A stretch of DNA of 64,000 nt from Rhizoctonia solani (taxonomy: Eukaryota; Basidiomycota; Agaricomycetes; Cantharellales; Ceratobasidiaceae). Of this stretch, positions 35,856 through 46,691 are shown piece by piece. Every line of letters begins with the position of its first letter. Within the stretch, counting starts at the first letter, position 1. The notes beneath the pieces were generated by a model that was not told the DNA's origin, did no database searches, and worked only from the letters and a program-made list of their open reading frames with translations. Both the position numbers and the translations under genes were made by a program. The stretch lies in the NCBI RefSeq assembly GCF_016906535.1, contig NC_057383.1, positions 434,001 through 498,000 of the forward strand, read 5' to 3'.

Positions 35856-37333
35856 ATGGACTTCAACTCTTGGATGCGCCAACAGGAAGAAGCTGTAGCC
35901 CGGACCTGGCACGCTCTCAAACGCGAAGAAGATGAAATCGAGCGGGAAGAGGCTGTTGTCGTTGCTCTTGGCCAACGACTGTCGCGAGCGAGAGATACGA
36001 TCCAACTCTCGCCTCGTCACCGGATCGATGAGCTCATGTACTCGGTTGCCAAAGACGAGGCACGCATGCTTGCCTCGATCGACGCCGTCGGTGCCCGGCT
36101 TGCACACGAAAAATCGGTATTCCAGCGGGAAATTGCGAGGATCACGCACTCGAGGGCAAACACACCACGCACCGACCGACACACGCGCCAGGCATGGGAC
36201 TACGCAGAGCGGATATGGAGGGCGGAAGAGGCCAGCATCCAGGAACGGATAGACCGAGTTGCGACCATGGGCATCGACTGTCGACGCCGTCTTGCTGCGT
36301 CATCGACTTACTCGCCTCCTCGTCGCCGGCCCAGCACCACTACCGAGCCCACCCCAGACGAGCGACCACGCGAGCGGACCAAGAGTTCGGCTAGTCACTT
36401 TGTCAGAGAACGCAGGACCTCGACCGGAGCTGTCCTCGTTCAGCCCCCGGCCGCTGTACCCGTACCGGCCTACTCCCGCGAGCGTCGCCCGAGCCAGGCC
36501 ATTCCTGTTGCTCCTGGCCCGAGGCCCGCCACTTCTGCCGCTCGACCCTCAACGGCCGGTGCATCCAGGCACTACCCAGCCGTCGAAGACAGCCCACGAG
36601 ATCGTGAACGCGAGCGAGAATCCAAACGAGGGCGAGCCAAACCCGAGAAACCCGAGCGAGAGGAGAGAGACAGAGAGCGAGAAAGGGAACGCGACAGGGA
36701 TCGCGACCATGAGAGGGAACACCGCAGAGAACACCGCGAACGACGAGAACGTACCCGATCTACGGCCGCACCCCCACCCACCACGCATCCCACTCGACCC
36801 CGCATCTGCCCGCCCCCGGAACATCCCTCCCTTCGTCTTCCCACATGCCCTCCCACCCGTCGGTCCATCACCCTCACCCCCACCCCGCCTACTCTTCGTC
36901 CGAAGACCGAATGCGCCTCGCCGCTGCCTGGACAGCCTACGAGTGCCGTTGGGCCGGCCTCCAGGCCCCTATTCCCTCGGCCCCCACCACACCCCTCACG
37001 TTCCACAATGTCCCATGGCCAGTCGGCTTCCAACCCGATTCTGCACGATCCCTCACCCCGGACAGAATCAAAAAGTTCCTGTTGAGCTCGAGCCATAGTC
37101 CCCACCGCAGTCCAAAAGAGCGGCTAAAGAGTGCCTGTCGTTGTGGTATGTCCCCCTATTTCTGTATTCCTTCCTCGGTGGCTAACGAATCTATTCGCAG
37201 GCGACCCGAACAATGGGAAGATAAATGGATCAACAATGTTGAACCCAGCGAGCGCGATAAAGTCCGATACGGCGTATCCATCGTAGCCCAGTGTATAGGA
37301 GAACTGCTGAAGGAGGCGTCGAGGAAAGAGTAA
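35856..37333 (+). CDS. Arg/Glu-rich coiled-coil protein with a J-like C-terminal domain (frame breaks)
   Basis: Begins MDFNSWMRQQEEAVARTW at 35856. A helical region rich in Glu/Arg (KREEDEIEREEAVVVALGQR) is followed by a Pro/Ser/Arg-rich linker. Then comes a charged Arg/Glu/Asp repeat (EERDRERERERDRDRDHERE). The C-terminal block has WTAYECRWAGL, LTFHNVPWPVG, IKKFLLSSSHSPHRSPKERL and, across an intron, WRPEQWEDKWINNVEP and GVSIVAQCIGELLKEA. In Agaricomycete proteins I recall, this block resembles a J-like domain with R/L-W-H-P-D-x-F; here the site reads WRPEQW. Two one-base deletions are needed: in the C-run near 36770-36785, and near 37128 just before the intron. The function is unknown; the fold and any role as a chaperone partner are inference. 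Confidence 0.6.
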
Positions 37334-39639
37334 ACCGGCGCTTGGCCTGTGCAGAGTCTTGGCCTAGTTCACTGCCACCACCCACCACCCCACCGACTCG
37401 ATGGCTCTTGCCTTGTCAAATAGTCATCTGGCACCCGATATGGATCCCACTGGCGCAGTGCGCCACTCCCGCCACCCACAAAACCCCTTTGCCCACCCAG
37501 CCCAAAATATGCAACACTTGACGACATATGATGCCGCTTATGATATATATACTTGTTTATATGCCCTGGTCGGCTTTCTTCCTTCTTCTCGTTATGCTCA
37601 CGACCCCCCGCAATTGTCTATTTCACGACCCACGACCCCGGTCCTTGTTGTTTGACGACACTTTGTTCTTTGATATTCACGACGACCCCCTGTTGCATTT
37701 GTTCACTGCTGCTCACACTTTGTTCCATCGCCCATATCTGTTTATTTTCCCATTTGACATTTTACACACACCCTGTTGTCTGTTTTCCGTTTTCCGTTTA
37801 TGATGACCGGGTTTGGGTGTTTTACACATATATCCCACTCTGAATGGAGGATCCCCATTTGTAGTTGTACTAGGTAATGATGACATCGTTTGAATCCCCC
37901 TTTTTTTCTGGCTGCGGTCGGCGATGTTGCCACTCGAGCGCGCTCAGAGGTCCATGGTCTATGGCCGTGGTCTCGCTTGCGATTACGATTGGGCTCCCTT
38001 CCCCTTTGGGCACCGGCACGATCGCGATCGAAACAGAGTTGAAGAGTCTGGACTCGGGCGTAGCGTAGGCATACGTCGCGCCTTGTCATGCCCTATCCTA
38101 TCCTACGCTATCACGACCTGCTCTGCCCTCCCCCCCCCTCCCCGGCGTCATCCGATAAACACAGCAACAAACATGGATTAAGAAAGCCAAAGCCCATCTC
38201 ACGATCAAGGTCTGGACGTCAATCACTGCGCGCGCGGTCTAGACGCGCCATCGATACCAACCATAAACACGATTGTACATGTAATGCGGTGCCCCGATGT
38301 TGAGGGTCCATAGCACGCACACCCACACACATACAACCGTGAAAAAACGCAAATTTAAATTTGTGCATGTACATGTGTGATAACCCAAAAAAAAAGTTCC
38401 AGACGTGAAACATCAAAACCGAGGGTGCGCGCGTGCGTGCGTTGTGTTGTGTGAAAAGATAAACCGAGACTGGACTGGCCAATGGACGTGTAATTCACCC
38501 TCCTCCTCCCCCCTGAATCCTGATTACATTACACCCAATCACACGTTCGATACAAATACCATCAAAGACTCCCGCAGGACGGACGAGGGAGCAATGGAAA
38601 GGCAAGGGAAGAGGTTCGAGACGTAAAGTCTCGGCCTCGAGGTATCCTGCATGCATGTGCCACGCAAAGGGGAAAGGGCAGTGTGTGAGAAACAAGAATG
38701 GTCAATATTATCGGTTGGATTTTGCGAGCGGTTGGATCGAAGCGAGTCGCTGCGAGATCAAGTCAATTCAACACACAACCTGGTTGTGATGGAAATAAAT
38801 GCGCCGAAAAAAATGCAATAAACTCGCAACGGAAGCAACAAAAGCTAATAAAACATCCGAATATCCTAATATGGGTATATGATACCGACTAATCAGGAAG
38901 GTCAAGTGGTGACGTCGGGGGACTATGAGATGAGAGGGTAGCTCCGTATGACGACCTCGCTGCAAAATAAAGCGCACAACCCTAGTGAGTTACCTTGGGA
39001 CCCGGGCTCGGTCCTGGCTCAAAGACCGAGATGAAGACACCCCCTTGTCCAACCGCACACATCGGAACTTGAACGTCAATGGGCCCTCCTTGGAGTCGAG
39101 TCAGTCTGGCCAGACCCGTTATGAGAAGCCGGATTGCGCAGGTTTCATAATTTATGCGCGCTATATGTGTGGGGAACCTTTTGCGCCCACTGTGTCAGCA
39201 TGCATACGCGACGAGGAGGGATCATGACGGGACGGGCGGAGCTCGTAGCGACTCCAACGCCTCGTGTTGGGTGGGAACTTGGAAGACGGAAGACGGAGAC
39301 TCGTGACTTTGGCTGGACTTTCCTAACTCGGAATTAATGGGATAGATGAACGCCGCTCGTCAAGGCGGTGCAGATGTGGGTGGGGTTTGCGCTGTGGAGC
39401 CGTGTGATGGTTTGGCTTGAATTGTGGTTCTCCTAGCCCTGGCACACCGGTTACATGCGGGTACTGTAGATATATGCAAGTCAAATGGATTTTTTCGATT
39501 TGTAGAGATTAAGTGAATTAGTACCCATTCGTACAACATATTAGCGCTGTGCCTGTTCGCCGCTAGCAACAAGTCGGTCAAGATCCTCAAAAGCTAGGAC
39601 TAGCATCAGTAAAAGGCTTCGTTACAAAAGTGTAGGGAC
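37334..39639. other. Gene-free interval with pyrimidine-rich and simple-sequence tracts
   Basis: About 2.3 kb. The left part is the 3' flank of the preceding gene (C/T-rich on the plus strand). C-rich tracts lie near 38128 and 38500. The frames here are low-complexity; none is supportable. Confidence 0.35.
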
Positions 39640-39784
39640 GTACAAATTAGTACAATTTGGCTCAAGGCTGGCACCAACTGTATTAGCATCCGTGTAATGC
39701 AGTGAGAGGCTTAATTTCCGAGTTAGACTAGATTGAGCCAATATAGCTAGTGCCAGTCTTGAGCCAGAGTATACAAATTTGTAC
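39640..39784. repeat. Imperfect fold-back inverted repeat (MITE-like)
   Basis: The left arm (39640-39700) reads GTACAAATTAGTACAATTTG then GCTCAAGGCTGGCACCA. The right arm (about 39729-39784), read on the minus strand, gives GTACAAATTTGTATACTCTG then GCTCAAGACTGGCACTA. The arms are about 55-60 nt with a short loop, so the transcript could form a long hairpin. It lies in the CHAT-CHAT interval. Confidence 0.6.
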
Positions 39785-40653
39785 CTTTCTGGATTGTTGT
39801 CACGAGCTAGCTACAGTACAACGGTTACTCTGCCCCATTTCCATTACTGACAGTATTTCGCATAAGCTCTCTGGAAACCAACACGTTCATTCTGCCTTCT
39901 GTACCCGGGAGTACCGGCGCAAGTGCTATTACTAGGAGAGGCTCTGTTAGCTTATTTAGATGGGAGCAGATCGAATAAACACATGTATTTTATTAAAAAA
40001 AAAAAAAAGCAGCTCCAATTGGGGTCAAGTAAATGTACATGCCTTCTCTACGGATTATTCACAGTTTAGTCGTGGCTGAATTGAACTCGATGCATATGCA
40101 TATGACAATTCCGCACCCTGACGATAACTAAAACCCGAAGAGTAGTCCCGAAACAACCTAACGAAGCAGTACGAAATAATCAATCACCAAACTGCTTACA
40201 GTCTGCACTTCAGGTGTCGCTAGTGCTCATTGGACAGGATTGAAACGAGCGGGAGTTGTATATCATTGCCGATCGCTCGTGTCATGCCTTAATGTTTCCT
40301 TTTAATAAATTATAAAGGATTAAGGAATTACTGGACGGAAACAGATCTACTATATATATGAAGCTAAGCACTTCTCAAAATTCTTTGGCATACATATTGA
40401 TAGTCAATTTTAAGAAAGAGAACTACGGAATATCTTACCGAATTTAGGGTGTCCGAGACCTCTCAATCACGTTGGCTTGTAAGACAACTGGCGAAGATTG
40501 TGACATTTCTCGTTTCCTTCGTTGTAGCTACTTTAGTAAGCATAAGATCAACCGGACAAGCAGTACTATCACACTGATACATAAGATACAGTATTCAAAT
40601 TGGTCAAATTGAATAAATAGTAACAGGGTGAGTGATTGTGTCAAATCCCCAAT
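39785..40653. other. Spacer between fold-back repeat and TPR-CHAT copy 2
   Basis: About 870 bp, AT-rich, with a 14-nt A run near 39994-40008 (possible retroposed or poly-A tail remnant). No gene seen. Confidence 0.35.
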
Positions 40654-43600
40654 CTAGGAGCCTACATGAATGTATGGTACCCATCGATTAAACTCCTTCT
40701 CCCCAATTTTATCACGCAGCTCTGCTACAGCATAGTGCAGTGCTTTCCCCACCTCTCCGTTGTCTATCTTTCCATCCCGTATCAACCGTGCATACACCTC
40801 ATCTGCCACAAACGGCGCATCATCGTCCACCACAGACCACATGGTTGCAATCACACTCCGATATCCGGCCATGAGCATGCCAGACGCGAGATGTATGGCT
40901 TCGTCCGGTAGCGTTTCATCTCCCGTCGCAGTCTGACAAGCTGATAGGAAGGCCAGACCTTTGTCCTTGAATGACCTTCGGTTTATCAACGCGAGATCTA
41001 AAATACCATCATGGAGGAAGAATCCACTCTCGGTTGGATCCTGTACACTCTGGTGAGCGTGACAAGCGAGATGAACCCAGTCATGCTGCTCCATCGCGTT
41101 GAGTACTGTCATCGTAGTCGCTTGACTTCCCGAAAGCTTCGAGTGGTTCACTCTCCCTTTCATGTGGCCTACGATATACTCGAGCTCTTTAATGGTGCCT
41201 GGAAGCTGCTGATGACCCGGTGTAGCCTCTTGGCCAATGATAAGCACTCGGGAGTTACGACGCAATGTGCTAGTGGTTGTATTGAGTAGAGCAGCCAGAG
41301 TGGGCGTGTAAGATGATATGACATAGTCAAACACTCTCGACCCTGGCTGTTCGTAATCACCAGCAGCATGCAGCGGCAAGAACGACAATATCCCAGTCGG
41401 ACACCATGTTATATGAGGCATATTTTCAGTAGCTATACCAGGATTATTCTACGGAGATATATTCAAGTTGAGCAAGATACTGATATTATGCGTGTGGGCT
41501 ACCCAAACGTACTGTATATCCAAGGAAGTCCAGTACGGGTTTAACAATGTTGTACCATAGGTCCGAAAGTGCGCTTTGGAAGTCCACTTCTTCCTCTTTT
41601 ACAGGCCGGCGCTCGACCCCCCGCTCATTTGATCGCCTACTCCTAATAGATTTCTCCATTTCGGAGCGAAATTTATGAGCCTTCACGCCAGTAAAATCGG
41701 GAAGAGGAATGTGAATAATATCCTCGCACCCGGGTATGAGAAGAAGCGCATCACAATGAACTTCAAAGCAGTTAATGACAGCGATGGGTCCGTATCGAGC
41801 AGCATGGAGTAAGACATCAGATTTAGCTGGTCTAAGAAAGTTCTTGAACCCAGCTTGATTGCGTACTTGAGCTAGCAGCTCATCATATTGTCTAGCTAGG
41901 TGTTGTCGAAGCTCCAATGTGTTCGCCTCAGATATATTTCTCATGTGTGGGGAATCAGAGCTTGCATAGCGGAGCCTTTTGGCAGCTTCCTGGAGCTGAT
42001 TACCAAGATATGGATATGACGATTTGAGGTCGTCCAGCGGGGATCGAAGCATTAGACTTTGGCTCCATACGACGCATCGTGTATGCTCAAGCCATTCAAG
42101 GGCCAGGCTGCCCTCCGACGCCCGGATAGCGGCACATCCAGCTATTACAGGTAGCCCTTCTGCCAACGACAAGTCATAGTATCGCTGGCTGGTAGTGGCG
42201 CCAAGCCAGATGAATTGAGGAAGAAAGTCGATGGTCACACGGAAAGCTTCAATGCAGCTAAGATGGCCAAATGTCCGAGCAAACCGTGCCCAAATGACTG
42301 CATAGTTAAACAATTCACGTGGTGCGCTATTCGGTAGTCGGGAGGCTTCGCGGAACAAGTCCATTGAGGTATTCAAGTAGGAGGGATCACTCGTATGCTG
42401 ATATGCAAGGCGGTAGTTCGTGGCCCAACAGAAGTGCCGCAAGGACAGACCCGGGTGCCCCTCAGGAGTGAGTGTGAGTGCAATATCGTCGTATTCGATA
42501 GCTTTCTCTAAGCTGACCCATTCACCGATGTGTCTATATTGACTCCTGTATGCCACTCCAAGAGCAGCATAACGGTGTCGGAGGTCTGTGTGACCGTTGG
42601 GGGTGAGCCCGAGTGCGTGTGAGAGATGTTCGATTGCTTTTTTGAAGTCAGCGGATTCGCCTAGGGAGTCGTATTGATCACTATATGAGACTCCGAGAGT
42701 AGTGTACCAGTATGACAAATTTGAGTGATCCTCAGGGGTGAGCAAGAGAGCAGATGTCATGTGTTCAATTGATGTCTGGATATCTGCGGGTTCTCTCAAA
42801 CGGCTATACCACGTAAGATATGCTACCCCTAAATTCCCATACCGTAGTGGCAAGTCAGGATGACTGTCAGGGGTGAATGTGAGTGTGTATAAGGCATGTT
42901 CGATGCTTTTGTCGAGGTTGGCAAGTTCGCCTAAGCGTTTGTATCGATCGCCGTGTGCTGCCCCTAGGTTTGTGTGTCGTGCTGACGAATGTGGATGGCA
43001 GTTGGGAGTCAGCGCAACTGCACGGGAGTGGTATTCTATTGCCTTCTCAAGGGCATCAAGCTTTCCTGTGCGTCGGTACGGGGCAGAATATGACACTCCC
43101 ATGTCTGCCTGCCGGCGTGAGAAGTCTGGATGATTGCCAGGAGTAAGTAGAAGCGCATGGTGATCGCATTTGATTGATTTCTCCAGGTCACAGAACTTCC
43201 CCAAGCGGTGATATCGATCATAGTATGACACCCCAAGATTAGAATACCGATCTGGTAGGTCTGGGTGATTGTTAGGTGTAAGTTTGAGTGCAGAAGAGTG
43301 GCTTTTGATAGCTTTGTTGAGGTCGCCAATTCCGGCTAGGTGCCGATACTTATCCCGGTATGAAAGTCCGAGATTGGCATCACTGTACAAGGTTAAAATA
43401 CTGAAAATAAGAATGTGCATTTAAGCAGGAATTGAACTGAAATCAAGGCCAATGTATGCTAACTTTAAATATTAATTCTCCCTTAGTCTGATTCGTACTA
43501 AGGAAAGCATACTGACGTTGTAGTTTTCAGGCCAAATTATACTGAAAAAAGATGTCTTTTACTGATATACTGATTTTCAAGATCTTATCACGCCATAGTC

Positions 43601-44693
43601 CATGTCTAACCGGCAAATCTGGATGCCCATTGGGAGTGAGTTCGAGTGCACATAAGCGGTGCTCTATTGCTTTCTCGAGGATGTCAAGCTCTCCTAGGCG
43701 TCTATATCGACTGTTGTATGTTCCCCCTAGATTAGCGATCAATGCTGGCAAATAGGAGCAATCTTTGGGAGCAAGTTCAACTGCACGAGTAATCCATTTC
43801 ATTGATTCTTCAAGGTCATTAGGTTTTCCTAGGCGTCTGTATCGATCGCCGTACGACGCTCCTAGGTTAGAATGTCGGCGTGGTAGGTCTGGATGGTCGT
43901 TCGGGGTGAATGAAAGTGCACTATTCATGTACTCGATTGCCTTATCCGAGTCACTAGCCTCGCCCAGCCGTCGATAACGGTTGATATACGACGCCCCTAG
44001 ATCAGCACACAAGCCTGACAAGTTCGAATGCTGATCGGGAGTTGCTGCAAGCGCGCGGGAGCAGTAAGCAATGGATTTTTCAATGTCTTACAGCTGCTGC
44101 AAGCGTTGAAATCGAACGTGGTAGCATCTTCCCGCATCAGCTAGTCAGATTGCGTGGCTTGGATGACCACCAGGAGTCAATTCAAGAGCACGAATAGAAC
44201 AATCTACCGCTTTCTCCATGTCATTTAATTCTCCAAGGCGCTTAAATCGATCACTGTAGCAGGCTCCTAGCTGAGCGAGTCGTGTTTGGAGGTCTGGGTG
44301 TCCGTCTGGAGTGGAAGAAAATGTGTGTTTCGCATACTTCATTGCCTTGCCCATGTCACCCAGTTCTCCGAGACGACCAAGTCGATCAAGGTAAGACTTT
44401 CCTAAATCATACAGCTCTTCATGACCTATAAGCCCTAGCATGAGCGCACAGAGAATTCATATGGTAGGTGTCTTCGTACTCACTCAAATCCTCAATGGAG
44501 CGCCTAATGTCCGAGCCACATCCTTTGGATGCACTCCCAAGCCTTGTATCATTACTCAGGGCATTTGTGGCTGTACCTTCATTATTATTCTACGGTAGTT
44601 TAATTAGCTATCCTTTACAAAGCAGCAAGTTGTTTGTCGCAGAATGTCACCCACGTGCTTATCTCCGTAACGTACGATCCCAAAGTCCTCCAT
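40654..44693 (-). pseudogene. TPR-CHAT protein 2, disrupted copy
   Basis: Inverted paralogue of the gene at 26448-30557. The likely start is at 44693 (MEDFGIVRYGDKH); exon 2 starts NNNEGTATNALSNDTRLGS, matching copy 1 exon 2, and exon 3 starts HEELYDLGKSYLDRLG. About 13 repeat units follow, then the linker and CHAT domain with both catalytic segments (QHDWVHLACHAHQSVQD and LAFLSACQTATGDETLPDEA), ending at 40654. The CHAT domain is highly similar to copy 1 by eye. Two in-frame stops interrupt the repeat array, TGA at 44145-44147 and TAA at 44088-44090, in otherwise aligned sequence. A ~213-bp repeat (43381-43593) splits the unit between PDLPVRHG and ANLGLSYRDKYR. I call it a pseudogene; an internally started, shorter CHAT protein is conceivable. 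Confidence 0.8.
43381..43593. repeat. Dispersed repeat, copy B, inside TPR-CHAT 2
   Basis: Collinear with 13304-13521 (shared blocks ACTGAAAATAAG, AAGGCCAAT, AGTCTGATTC, GCATACTGA, TTTTCAGGC). It interrupts one 45-residue repeat unit; the two halves of the unit resume correctly on each side. Part might be spliced out (acceptor TTGTACAG before the resumed coding), but the best-phased donor leaves extra codons. Confidence 0.6.
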
Positions 44694-46691
44694 GTCCAGT
44701 GACCTCTTTCTCACGACTTCGAAATTATTTAACTCCGTAAACTTGTTGGAGACAAATACGTCGAGTTGGTATATATACAAGGCAACACAGATAAACTGAG
44801 CCAGGAAATCAATGCTATATATAAGCACCAATAGCGTCGCCCCTATCCAATGAACACACTCACCTGTACGTCCTGTGAAACTTGAAGGGTATATGTTTGG
44901 TTGCGTGGGTGTAGCCTCAATTGCTCTTGCTTTTGGTCCCGAGCCCTCCAGAATAATCAATTCGGCTGAGTTGTTACCGATAAGCTCTGGGATTATCTGA
45001 GATTCCGAAGATGATGAAAAACGTTGGATATGAATAATTGAATTGGAGGAATGTACTTGATGGTTGCAGCGCAGTGCTCACAGGCCTGGGTTCCTCTTCT
45101 CTTTTTAATACCAGGAGGCTGCGTACTGATCCAACTACGGTTTGCTATTGTTCGTGATGAATCGATCCTCGCATTTGTGTATAATCTTGGCAGTACCTCT
45201 ATGCTAAGACTCGGGCTTTGTACATGATTCGATCAATATGCTGTAGACGCTTGTCACACACACATCAATTCATTAATCTCAATGGTCATCAGACGCTCAT
45301 TAACCTTCTCCGCCATAGTCGCAGTTTGTCTTTGAGAACAAATTCGAAACGACGGGTCCTATGCACATTTCTTGACTATATTTTTGTTCATGCTATGGCC
45401 TTTATTGAATCTACACCTTCCCATCATTGTTCAGCCCTTCACTTACATGCTCCGATATCAAACTCACTTTTAAAAGAGCTACTAAACCCTCACACCTTTC
45501 TGGGACCTGTCATCCTGAGTTTGGTATTATCCTGGCGCCACTTCCCCCTGCCAAGTCTCGTGCTACTCAAATTCAAACGCTATATCTACATTCAAATTCA
45601 TTTGAGTAGTTGACATGCCGGACTAGTTGAATAGTAGCATGGATCTCGTCATCCAATTCGTACATTGAGATAATCCTTCATGTTCTATACACGACAAAGG
45701 CCAGTGTTGACTGCATTGAATCATTAAACGTGCGTTGGTCATTGATGGAGTGCTTGCGTGAAAGGGCAATTTTGTTCCTCACTTTTAGCACCGGTTTGTT
45801 GGATCATCATGTGATTAACGATGCTTTCCGGCCAGACAAAGATTGCGGGACATTCATAGGGCGCAAATAGAAAAGGGATTTATGTTCCCACCGAGAACTA
45901 CCCACGGTGTAAGTTGAATTCCATCTACTCGATTTGTCTTGGCCTCCCGCACGAATCCCACGACAACATTTAATTCATTTGTGTAGTCATAGTCCGAAAG
46001 ACGTGCCTGGCGGGGGCCTGGTCATAATGAAGGTCGCATACAACAGCTGGCAAGGATCCTTAGGACCTGCTAATCTTGAGCCAGGGTCCCCATTGAAGCC
46101 TAGAGAAGAGGCTGAAGACTGTGCTGTCTGTATGATATGCCTCTCAGATTATCTTTTTTGCTTGGAATCAATGGCTAATATATGGTAGTGAATATATTTA
46201 TTTGGAGTCACGGCAAGATCTAGGTAAATGAATCAGTCATATTGAGCACAGTAAGTGCCGTGATCCCTGGCTTGTGAGTGTTGTGATATAGACCTGAGTC
46301 CATCCCGCCAGCATTAACACGCGGCAAAAATAGGATCCTCTGGAATATGACGAACAGAGCTTACCATCGACCTCGCTTGGACCGATCCCGGCGCCTCATC
46401 TCAAGTAGGAAGTTGGTAGATAAGAGCCAGTAACCAACTCGACTTCCCGCACAAGCACAGAAGGTACAGAGCTCTAGAGACCGTTGGTCACAACGGTGAG
46501 GTGCCCGATTTTTGTGTTGTGAATTTAAACTTCCATACCAGTCATGTGCCATAATATCTCGAATAGATCACGCGCTTATGACTTGACAGGGACATTATCA
46601 AGAAAATAGGATAAATTACAATAGCGAATAAATCCCGATTATAGTAATGAAGGCTATGCCTTCATGTTAAGTAGCAGGTTTCGCAGCAGAC
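44694..46691. other. Gene-free interval
   Basis: About 2 kb between the start of TPR-CHAT 2 and the 3' end of the PQ-loop gene, both minus strand. A minus-strand stretch at 44870-45060 reads SSSSESQIIPELIGNNSAEL and could be an extra upstream exon of the CHAT gene, but the splice phase does not fit. Otherwise nothing recognised. Confidence 0.35.

Noticed and set aside
36259..37098. 279-codon Pro/Arg-rich plus-strand frame
   Set aside because: Shifted frame of the Arg/Glu-rich gene; the Pro-rich content comes from GC-rich codons read out of register.
39960..40010. Poly-A run as a sign of a LINE or processed pseudogene
   Set aside because: No reverse-transcriptase or spliced-gene similarity found upstream, and no flanking target duplication seen.
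42873..43146. Plus-strand frames of 86-87 codons
   Set aside because: Antisense to the repeat units of TPR-CHAT 2.
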